IMG/VR virus record: IMGVR_UViG_3300035670_008251
Span: 1 to 38,416 of that record
DNA length: 38,416 nt
Reading direction: 5' to 3' (one strand)
From: a virus
Below, piece by piece: positions 14,505-19,915 of this stretch. The position numbers and the translations under genes are program-made. How positions within the stretch are numbered: position 1 is the stretch's first letter; every line of letters begins with the position of its first letter. The notes below the pieces were generated by a model, which saw only the letters and a list, made by a program, of their open reading frames with translations, was not told where the DNA came from and made no database searches.

Positions 14505-14869
14505 ATTTTTAGTTTCCAATTTTCTAATTTACAATCAGGTAAAGTATACTCTAATTGTTCTTTTAAGTAAACTTTTCGCTCATTGTTAAGATGGGCTAAA
14601 AACTCTTGCTGTGGTATAATATCACTATCAGGAAACTCACAATTAAAACCATTTAAAACATTTTGATTTTTAAACTTATAGACATATTTAATATAGTGAA
14701 TATCATAATCATAAACTACTTTATAAACTACAAAATCAAGATAAGTTTCATCAGTTAGGGCTACTGGATAACTTGTCTCAATAAAGTTTAAAACATCTTC
14801 AAGCAGTATACTGGCAATTAGAATTTTGCCATCATGTATCTGTTGGATAACTTCATTTCTGGTTAGCAT
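14501..14869 (-). CDS. hypothetical protein in lysis operon
   Basis: 122 residues, begins MLTRNEVIQQIHDGKILIAS. Rich in Tyr, Val and Asp with alternating strands (YLDFVVYKVVYDYDIHYIKY). The C-terminus CKLENWKLKI shares its DNA with the dispersed motif and nearly repeats the end of gene 13353-13556. It overlaps the preceding small gene by 17 bases and the i-spanin by four. Function unknown. Confidence 0.65.
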   Translation of the reverse strand: MLTRNEVIQQIHDGKILIASILLEDVLNFIETSYPVALTDETYLDFVVYKVVYDYDIHYIKYVYKFKNQNVLNGFNCEFPDSDIIPQQEFLAHLNNERKVYLKEQLEYTLPDCKLENWKLKI

Positions 14870-15020
14870 ATACTTCTTTAATATATAAATCTAACTCTTC
14901 TTTTGTTTTAATTTCTTCTGGAATAACTATACCTCTTTGAAGAAAAAAAGGCTTTACTTTTTCAATATCAAAGTCTGGTAATTCTCCAAATATTTGGCTT
15001 AAACTTACTTTTGCTCGCAT
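14853..15020 (-). CDS. hypothetical 55-residue protein
   Basis: Begins MRAKVSLSQIFGELPDFD and ends KEELDLYIKEVYANQK. Acidic, no membrane segment. Start follows TTGGAGTTAATCA. It overlaps the next gene by 17 bases. Fills the gap between the holin and gene 14501-14869. No family recognised. Confidence 0.55.
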   Translation of the reverse strand: MRAKVSLSQIFGELPDFDIEKVKPFFLQRGIVIPEEIKTKEELDLYIKEVYANQK

Positions 15021-15023
15021 TGA

Positions 15024-15086
15024 TTAACTCCAAAATGTAAAAAAGAAAATTGGACTAAACAGAACAATAAACATTAAATAACTCAT
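15024..15086 (-). CDS. 20-residue membrane peptide in lysis cassette
   Basis: MSYLMFIVLFSPIFFFTFWS, wholly hydrophobic. The ATG overlaps the holin stop (ATGA) and is preceded by a strong AAAAGGAGAAAAAA site, so translation is likely. It could modulate the holin or be a minimal second holin (inference). Confidence 0.45.
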   Translation of the reverse strand: MSYLMFIVLFSPIFFFTFWS

Positions 15087-15277
15087 TTTTTTCTCCTTTT
15101 AATAGATTCAGTTGTAATAGTTCTCAACCAGAAATTTATCGCAGTTGTAATGATAACAATATACATATATTTATCTTGGCTTGTCTCTTTAATGAAATCA
15201 TAATTAGCTTCTAATACAGTTAATATTGCTATAATAAAATTTATCCAGATTGTTTTTGATTTATACCATTTTTTCAT
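15083..15277 (-). CDS. holin
   Basis: 64 residues with two membrane segments (about 9-24 and 38-54) separated by a short polar loop and a basic C-terminus (KRRKK). The N-terminus KKWYKSKTIWINFIIAIL is typical of small phage holins. It overlaps the endolysin gene by four bases. It would form the inner-membrane hole that times release of the endolysin. Confidence 0.75.
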   Translation of the reverse strand: MKKWYKSKTIWINFIIAILTVLEANYDFIKETSQDKYMYIVIITTAINFWLRTITTESIKRRKK

Positions 15278-15669
15278 TTATATTTACTCCTATCTATTTG
15301 GAAGTGAACACCATCTTTGAAAGTTTTCCAATCGCCACCCCATACTATATCATAACCTAAATCTTTGGCTGCTTGTTTGATAATATCAGCCAGTTTTTTA
15401 TAATCTTTTAAGTTCCATGTTATCTTGCCATTTAAGAACAGGGCAACATCTATGGCATGACCAGTTATATGATAGCTGTCTAATGTTTGTGATTTCTTTT
15501 CGGCTAAAAGTTGTTTTTGTCTTTCTAATGTTCTTACTCCCTCTGTAACAACAAAATAAGACTCTTCATTATATTTGGTGTTAAATATCTCAACTGATTT
15601 TTCAACAATCTCAATCAATACATTATTAACACCTTTTAGATTATTCTTGCTTCTTTGATTCAGTTCCAT
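15274..15669 (-). CDS. M15-family endolysin (L-alanyl-D-glutamate peptidase type)
   Basis: 131 residues. Zinc ligands are visible as H67 and D74 in SYHITGHAID and H122 in DGVHFQID. R46 in the VRTLERQKQLL stretch corresponds to the conserved arginine, and WGGDW at 110-114 is the family signature before the last histidine. This is the VanY/T5-endolysin type fold that cuts peptide cross-bridges in peptidoglycan. No signal peptide or cell-wall-binding domain, so export depends on the holin beside it. The start (GAGAAGAAAA before ATG) lies 29 bases inside the methyltransferase gene. Confidence 0.9.
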   Translation of the reverse strand: MELNQRSKNNLKGVNNVLIEIVEKSVEIFNTKYNEESYFVVTEGVRTLERQKQLLAEKKSQTLDSYHITGHAIDVALFLNGKITWNLKDYKKLADIIKQAAKDLGYDIVWGGDWKTFKDGVHFQIDRSKYK

Positions 15670-17197
15670 TTTTCTTCTCTATTTCAAATTCAATTCTTGC
15701 TTTACTTATATCTAAATATTCCTGTGATAAGTCTATTCCAATATAATCAAAACCCTCTCTCGCACAAGCCTTTCCTGTTGAACCACTACCATTGAAAGGG
15801 TCAAGGACTGTTCCATTTGGTGGTGTGACTAATCTAACAAGATATGCCATAAGGTCTGTTGGTTTTACAGTTGGATGATTATTTTGATTTTTTGCGGGAA
15901 GTATCCAAGTGTTATCTTCACAATCGCAAGGGGTTAATTGTGAAGTGCCACATTTATCGCAAACTCTACCCAAGCCGTTTCCTTTATCGCTACTGATTGC
16001 CTTTAATTCAAAACTATCTAAACCCTCATTTCTATCTTTCTTACTTGCTTTGGCACAATAAAAATATCTGCTTGCTGAACCACTATCATCAAAGCCTGTT
16101 CTTTGTATTTCTTTGAGTCCTAATTCAATAGTATTATCATCTGGAAATTTACCACCCCTTTTGTTTTTTTCTGTTGGTGTTGTTGATTTAGTATTAGGGA
16201 AAACTGACTCAACCTCTTCACTTCCATCGTGAATTATATTAGCCGGGAATCTCCCTTGTGTTGGATTAAATTCAGTTCTTTTTGATATTGAACCATAATT
16301 ATGTTCAATAGTATTTTCATATTTTTCTTTATCTGCTCTTCTTTTTGGAATATCTTCACTACTTCCAACCCTACATCCATCTATATTTAATGCACCAACA
16401 CCCCACTTCAAAACATTTTCAGCAACAGTTTTTTCACTCATTGGCTTTCTTGCTAATACCATAGGCTCATGGGCTGGTTTGAGAGCTGTTCCAAAACCTT
16501 GCCATTGTTTTGCTTGTGGTGTTGATGGTGCTGTGATGTCAACCTCTATTGCTTTTGAACTTCCAATAGTATGTCTATCTTTTTCTTCTTTGTTTGCAAT
16601 TCCTGTTGTTTTTTTACCAATAACTTCTCTTTCGGCCTCAACTCTATTAACAATTTCATTTATATAATCAGGTATTTCTACTTTAATATGTAGCTTAATT
16701 AATTCCCACAACTCTAATGTTGGAACTGCTGGCTGTTCTTTTGCTGTTAAATAATGAGAACCCATAAATGTATTAGTGATTTTATTTAATTCACTTGCTT
16801 TCAATCCTGTCGTTCTCATCCACTCAGTAAATTTTTCTTTATCTCCAACTCTTCCGTTTGTTTTATCAATCGCTTTACTAACATCTAATGATTTTGGAAA
16901 TCCTGAACCATACATCCATAATACTTGGTCACGAATTTCAAACCCAGCATCTTCAATAGCCACTGCCATTCTATGATAAGTTCTTGAACCACTAAAGGCA
17001 ATTAAATGACCACCTGGCTTTAATACTCTTAATGCTTCTTTCCATAATTCAACATTAAAAGCAATGCCTGTGCTATCCCATTTTTTACCCATGAAGCCAA
17101 GTTCATAAGGCGGGTCTGTGACTATACTATCTACTGAACAATCATCTAAATCTTTTAATTTTTCTAAACTATCGCCACATAATAATAAATAATTCAT
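15641..17197 (-). CDS. DNA adenine-N6/cytosine-N4 methyltransferase
   Basis: 518 residues. Catalytic DPPY at 28-31 comes first, and the SAM-binding DPFNGSGSTG at 466-475 last, the order of beta-class enzymes of PF01555. HPTVKP (441-446) precedes it as usual. Two insertions stand out: residues about 110-195, helical, and a zinc-knuckle-like CDKC...CDC at 413-426. Large, non-fused phage methyltransferases of this kind protect phage DNA from host restriction. It follows two tRNAs on the same transcript (ribosome site TTAAGGAAAATG region) and precedes the endolysin. A matching nuclease might be the PD-(D/E)XK-like gene at 18735-19400. Confidence 0.88.
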   Translation of the reverse strand: MNYLLLCGDSLEKLKDLDDCSVDSIVTDPPYELGFMGKKWDSTGIAFNVELWKEALRVLKPGGHLIAFSGSRTYHRMAVAIEDAGFEIRDQVLWMYGSGFPKSLDVSKAIDKTNGRVGDKEKFTEWMRTTGLKASELNKITNTFMGSHYLTAKEQPAVPTLELWELIKLHIKVEIPDYINEIVNRVEAEREVIGKKTTGIANKEEKDRHTIGSSKAIEVDITAPSTPQAKQWQGFGTALKPAHEPMVLARKPMSEKTVAENVLKWGVGALNIDGCRVGSSEDIPKRRADKEKYENTIEHNYGSISKRTEFNPTQGRFPANIIHDGSEEVESVFPNTKSTTPTEKNKRGGKFPDDNTIELGLKEIQRTGFDDSGSASRYFYCAKASKKDRNEGLDSFELKAISSDKGNGLGRVCDKCGTSQLTPCDCEDNTWILPAKNQNNHPTVKPTDLMAYLVRLVTPPNGTVLDPFNGSGSTGKACAREGFDYIGIDLSQEYLDISKARIEFEIEKKNGTESKKQE

Positions 17198-17221
17198 AAA
17201 TTCATTTTCCTTAATGTTAAT

Positions 17222-17297
17222 TGGTGCTGGCTGTAGGACTTGAACCCACCACCCTCAGATTACAAAACTGATGCTCTACCAGATGAGCTAAGCCAGC
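17222..17297 (-). tRNA. tRNA-Thr (UGU)
   Basis: 76 bases on the minus strand with a full cloverleaf: acceptor GCTGGCT/AGCCAGC, D arm, anticodon loop TTTGTAA (anticodon TGT), T arm with TTCAAGT, discriminator A and encoded CCA. One mismatch closes the anticodon stem. Overlapping reading frames here are artefacts. Confidence 0.9.
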
Positions 17298-17299
17298 AT

Positions 17300-17375
17300 T
17301 GGTGGAAGTAGTCAGGATCGAACTGACAACCTTTTGCATGCCATGCAAATGCTCCCCCAGTTGAGCTATACCCCC
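17300..17375 (-). tRNA. tRNA-Ala (GGC)
   Basis: 76 bases on the minus strand. Acceptor GGGGGTA with the G3-U70 wobble pair that marks alanine tRNAs, anticodon stem TTTGC/GCAAA, loop ATGGCAT (anticodon GGC), TTCGATC T loop, encoded CCA. Two bases from the tRNA-Thr and cotranscribed. Confidence 0.92.
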
Positions 17376-17385
17376 ATTAAAAAAC

Positions 17386-17414
17386 ATTATATAAAAATGT
17401 ATTACATTTGGCAA
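17386..17414 (-). promoter_or_regulatory. promoter of tRNA-methyltransferase-lysis operon
   Basis: TTGCCA, 17-bp spacer, TATAAT, ten bases before tRNA-Ala. The only clear promoter before tRNAs, methyltransferase and lysis genes. Confidence 0.75.
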
Positions 17415-17422
17415 ATAAAAAA

Positions 17423-17448
17423 TCCCCAGTATATTTCTACACTGGGGA
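17423..17448 (-). terminator. rho-independent terminator
   Basis: TCCCCAGT and ACTGGGGA, 8-bp stem, followed on the minus strand by TTTTTTATTT. Ends the small-gene operon before the tRNA promoter. Confidence 0.85.
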
Positions 17449-17518
17449 CTAAGACTTAGAAAGGATCAGTCTACTCAAAACTTTATTCTTATTATTATAA
17501 ATTAATTATAGATATATT

Positions 17519-17668
17519 TTATTTTTCTGTCAATTCTAACATTCTCAATCTTTGCTCTAAATCTTCCTGTCTATCTAACATAGTTTGAATTATTTTATGT
17601 TGAGCATCTAATAACTGATAAACCAATACTATATCTTTAGCAAAGAATTTTAAAAATAATGCTCTCAT
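17519..17668 (-). CDS. small coiled-coil protein, tandem paralogue B
   Basis: 49 residues, MRALFLKFFAKDIVLVYQLL then a helix ending RLRMLELTEK. Starts with an ATGA overlap with the gene before and a GGGGGAAAA site. Shares size and pattern (FF-K-DI--Y-LL-Q-I---L-R---LE-RL) with gene 17665-17808. An aromatic N-terminal helix followed by a coiled coil suggests a peripheral membrane or oligomeric protein. Confidence 0.55.
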   Translation of the reverse strand: MRALFLKFFAKDIVLVYQLLDAQHKIIQTMLDRQEDLEQRLRMLELTEK

Positions 17669-17808
17669 TTTTCCCCCAATTTCTTTTCAAGTTCAGTAAG
17701 TCTATCATTTAGGATTCTGTTAATTTCTTGTTGTTCTTCAAGCTTTCTATAAAGATTATAAATATCTTGATAAAAATGCTTCATAAACCAATGCTTAATT
17801 GTATTCAT
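17665..17808 (-). CDS. small coiled-coil protein, tandem paralogue A
   Basis: 47 residues, MNTIKHWFMKHFYQDIYNLY then KLEEQQEINRILNDRLTELE. Strong AAGGAGAAATAA ribosome site. Paralogue of the next gene, apparently by tandem duplication. Function unknown. Confidence 0.55.
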   Translation of the reverse strand: MNTIKHWFMKHFYQDIYNLYRKLEEQQEINRILNDRLTELEKKLGEK

Positions 17809-17818
17809 TTATTTCTCC

Positions 17819-17869
17819 TTAATTTAAAAACAAAAATGGGTCAAATGGATCAAAAATATATTCTATCAT
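17819..17869 (-). CDS. possible 16-residue peptide
   Basis: MIEYIFDPFDPFLFLN, start overlapping the previous stop (ATGA), stop just before the ribosome site of the next gene. It has an FDPFDP segment like the C-terminus of gene 18501-18713. Coupling is the only support. Confidence 0.3.
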   Translation of the reverse strand: MIEYIFDPFDPFLFLN

Positions 17870-18054
17870 TTTTTAATCTCTATCTTATAATTGGTTGACT
17901 TAAGATTAAATTCTAAAATGAGTAAAATACCCATAACACATAAAATAGTTTGTAGTGAGTTTTCTAAATTGATATTATCAACAAAGAATAAAATACCCCA
18001 AGCACTAATAAACTTTAAGATAAAATAAATAACAAAAGAAATAACATTAATCAT
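17866..18054 (-). CDS. two-helix membrane protein
   Basis: 62 residues with two membrane segments (about 3-24 and 33-49) and a lysine-rich C-terminus on the cytoplasmic side. Begins MINVISFVIYFILKFISAWG. Starts inside the last codons of gene 18051-18443 (ATGA) after GGGGGATGAAAGT. Small two-segment proteins in phage accessory operons may be holin-like, exclusion or superinfection-immunity factors. No family recognised. Confidence 0.6.
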   Translation of the reverse strand: MINVISFVIYFILKFISAWGILFFVDNINLENSLQTILCVMGILLILEFNLKSTNYKIEIKK

Positions 18055-18443
18055 ACTTTCATCCCCCTTGCTTGCTTTTGTTTAATTGGTAAATCTCTGC
18101 CTAATCTTTGCTGAAATAAATAAGTTTCATATTCTTTTTCTTTATGAGCAATAGCTGGAAGCATAGAGTCAAACATTTGCTTAATGATAATTGGCATCAT
18201 CGTTTTGAAAAAATCTTTATTGATAAAGTTTTGGATGTTTCTTTCTGTGAAAACATTATAGTTAGTAATTGAAGTATCATCATAAAAATGAAGGTCAATA
18301 ACTATCTTTGCTTCTGTTTCATCGTTAATAAAGAAAACACCACTTTTTTGACCTGCTGAGTTTCGGTATCTGTAAGAGTGAACATAATCATCAAGATATT
18401 GAGTTAGCTCTTGCCAGACTTCATCTGTGTTAAAATCATACAT
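18051..18443 (-). CDS. hypothetical protein
   Basis: 130 residues, begins MYDFNTDEVWQELTQYLDDY. A beta-rich middle (SGVFFINDETEAKIVIDLHF) is followed by a helical C-terminus (RLGRDLPIKQKQARGMKV). Controlled by a consensus promoter at 18468-18496 with a long leader and an AAGGAGAAATAT site. No domain recognised. Confidence 0.65.
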   Translation of the reverse strand: MYDFNTDEVWQELTQYLDDYVHSYRYRNSAGQKSGVFFINDETEAKIVIDLHFYDDTSITNYNVFTERNIQNFINKDFFKTMMPIIIKQMFDSMLPAIAHKEKEYETYLFQQRLGRDLPIKQKQARGMKV

Positions 18444-18467
18444 ATATTTCTCCTTAATAGTAGGGGA

Positions 18468-18496
18468 ATTATAGGGACATTTTAGATTTTTGTCAA
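18468..18496 (-). promoter_or_regulatory. consensus promoter, GTCCC class
   Basis: TTGACA, 17-bp spacer, TATAAT: both hexamers are perfect. The spacer ends ATGTCCC, as in the two related promoters at 1209 and 18721. Confidence 0.8.
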
Positions 18497-18500
18497 CAGA

Positions 18501-18713
18501 TTAAAAAGGTATATCAAAAGGGTCAAAATTAGCAGTAATTTCAAAGGGGTTGACCTTAGCAGGCTTAATGATAATAAGCTTTAATTCTGGTCTACTGTAT
18601 TGCCATTGCTTGGCACATTCTTGGGTTCTAAATTCACGAATACAGCCAAAGTCATCATGGAGTTGGTATCTCCATTTTAATTTATCAAGCTTTTGTTTCA
18701 TGTAATTAGTCAT
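18501..18713 (-). CDS. small protein with SSB-like C-terminal tail
   Basis: 70 residues, begins MTNYMKQKLDKLKWRYQLHD, with a compact central part (CIREFRTQECAKQWQY, LKLIIIKPAKVN) and the C-terminus ITANFDPFDIPF. The last residues (acidic, then D-I-P-F) copy the conserved tip of bacterial single-strand-binding protein, which docks RecQ, RecO, PriA, ExoI and others. It could mimic SSB to bind such proteins (inference). Its promoter places the ATG at +1, so the mRNA is probably leaderless. Confidence 0.6.
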   Translation of the reverse strand: MTNYMKQKLDKLKWRYQLHDDFGCIREFRTQECAKQWQYSRPELKLIIIKPAKVNPFEITANFDPFDIPF

Positions 18714-18720
18714 ATATTAA

Positions 18721-18748
18721 ATAATAGGGACAAATTATTGATTGTCAA
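18721..18748 (-). promoter_or_regulatory. promoter, GTCCC class, leaderless
   Basis: TTGACA, 16-bp spacer ATCAATAATTTGTCCC, TATTAT. It ends seven bases before ATG 18713. Near-copy of the promoter at 1209-1236. Confidence 0.65.
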
Positions 18749-19400
18749 TATTTTTAATAATTTCTTCTTGTTTTCTTATAAGGATTTCTTTTTGTTTGAG
18801 GTCTTGTAGTTTATCTATATTATTTTTAACTACTTTATCAATGTTGACTTTTTTATTAAGGTATTTTTCTTGCCATCTCAAATAATGCTCTGTATCTCTT
18901 TTTATACTGAATCCTAAACTGCTTTTTTCTGTGGCATGTTCTTTTATGTTGGCAACTGGTAAAGCATTTAACAGTTTACATTCTTCTATCATTTCTTCTT
19001 TAGTCAGTTCGTATAAATTATATTTAATATTGGTATAATCTTCAAAATTTACTTCTAAAATTAAATAATAATCTAAGTCTTGCCAGGGTCGTATTTGTTT
19101 ACAATTTATCGTATTGGTTTCATTATCTACAAAACTACATTTAAACTCTATATCGTGACCTAAATGGGTTTTAAAATCTCCACAATCCCAAGAGCTTGGG
19201 GTAATCTCAAAATTAAAGTGATAACAAAAATAAGCCTGTATTCTAACACCCCATATTTGAGTTGGTAAATGCCTACATCTTAAAAAGAACGGTTTGGGCA
19301 TTAAATCAAAAGCATATTGTTTATCAGTTTTGAAAGACGACTTAAGAGTATCAAATATTTGATAAATTTGTATTAAATCATCGTCCTTAAAATGTACCAT
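18735..19400 (-). CDS. PD-(D/E)XK nuclease-like protein
   Basis: 221 residues. D75, then E85-F-K87 in GDFKTHLGHDIEFKCSF, gives the D...ExK catalytic core of restriction-type nucleases. KQIRPWQDLDYYLIL at 101-115 is the downstream segment typical of this fold, followed by a Tyr/Leu strand pair and ELTKEEM. The C-terminal 50 residues are a Lys/Glu coiled coil (KQKEILIRKQEEII). It may be a restriction enzyme, a phage recombination endonuclease or a host-DNA nuclease. A methyltransferase lies 1.5 kb away. Its promoter overlaps palindromes, suggesting tight control, as needed for a toxic nuclease. Confidence 0.65.
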   Translation of the reverse strand: MVHFKDDDLIQIYQIFDTLKSSFKTDKQYAFDLMPKPFFLRCRHLPTQIWGVRIQAYFCYHFNFEITPSSWDCGDFKTHLGHDIEFKCSFVDNETNTINCKQIRPWQDLDYYLILEVNFEDYTNIKYNLYELTKEEMIEECKLLNALPVANIKEHATEKSSLGFSIKRDTEHYLRWQEKYLNKKVNIDKVVKNNIDKLQDLKQKEILIRKQEEIIKNIDNQ

Positions 19401-19432
19401 CTAACTCAAAAAAAATATGTAAGGTACATTTT
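19389..19432. repeat. 10-bp inverted repeat around the nuclease-gene start
   Basis: AAAATGTACC and GGTACATTTT, perfect over ten bases and 24 apart. One arm overlaps the -10/+1 region and the other the start codon. A 13-bp palindrome ATGTA-agg-TACAT (19417-19429) is nested at +1. Likely operators. Confidence 0.6.
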
Positions 19433-19458
19433 ATATATACAAAAGTTAATTTTGTCAA
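19430..19458 (-). promoter_or_regulatory. promoter of nuclease-like gene
   Basis: TTGACA, 17-bp spacer, TATAAA on the minus strand. Confidence 0.7.
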
Positions 19459-19476
19459 ATAGTAGAAAAAAGAAAA

Positions 19477-19499
19477 CCCCCAGTTTTTTAAGCTGAGGG
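19477..19499 (-). terminator. rho-independent terminator after XhlA-like gene
   Basis: CCCTCAG and CTGGGGG stem with a T-G wobble, followed by TTTTCTTTTTT on the minus strand. The rest of 19401-19570 carries promoter elements and, on the plus strand at 19522, a 12-codon frame after AAGGAGG that I do not count as a gene. Confidence 0.75.
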
Positions 19500-19570
19500 T
19501 ATCTTTACACTATTAAGGAGGTCATGAAAAATCATAACTGTTGGTATTGTAGGGCAATTTAAAATAAAAG

Positions 19571-19843
19571 TCAATTAAATAATTTAAGTATATAAGAAAT
19601 AACAGCAAAAACACCAACAACAGCAGAACCTATAACTGTGATAACTTTCCAACCACCTCTTTGTTTATTTAAGTATTCTTCTATTTTCTTAAAATTCTGT
19701 GAACTCTCTTTTTGCATCTCATCAAGTCTTGTCATTATAGATTTTTCAAGTTCTATAATCTTTTTTTCTAACTTAATATCGCTTTCTTTTAAGTGGTCAA
19801 CAGTTGTTTCCAGCCTTATGATTTTATCTCGTAATTCTTGCAT
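19571..19843 (-). CDS. XhlA-like coiled-coil membrane protein
   Basis: 90 residues. N-terminal coiled coil (about 1-60, ELRDKIIRLETTVDHLKE) and one C-terminal membrane segment (about 66-88, VITVIGSAVVGVFAVISYIL) preceded by RGGWK. This matches haemolysin XhlA-type phage proteins that assist holins. It has its own promoter and terminator. It could be a second holin component, or another membrane-tethered coiled coil. Confidence 0.7.
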   Translation of the reverse strand: MQELRDKIIRLETTVDHLKESDIKLEKKIIELEKSIMTRLDEMQKESSQNFKKIEEYLNKQRGGWKVITVIGSAVVGVFAVISYILKLFN

Positions 19844-19872
19844 GGTTTATCCTAAAAATATCAATTCCCATT

Positions 19873-19900
19873 ATTATAAACAATAATTTTATTTTGTAAA
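19873..19900 (-). promoter_or_regulatory. promoter of XhlA-like gene
   Basis: TTTACA, 16-bp spacer, TATAAT between the tail hub gene and 19571-19843. Confidence 0.55.
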
Positions 19901-19915
19901 AATTAAAGGGGGACA

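Noticed and set aside
17217-17414. 65-codon minus-strand reading frame over the tRNA pair
   Set aside because: It is a translation of the two tRNAs (the familiar AQLGEH / GSSPT artefact) with no ribosome site.
19522-19560. 12-codon plus-strand frame MKNHNCWYCRAI after AAGGAGG
   Set aside because: The site is only two bases from ATG, no promoter is seen and the frame is too short. It is kept only as a remark.
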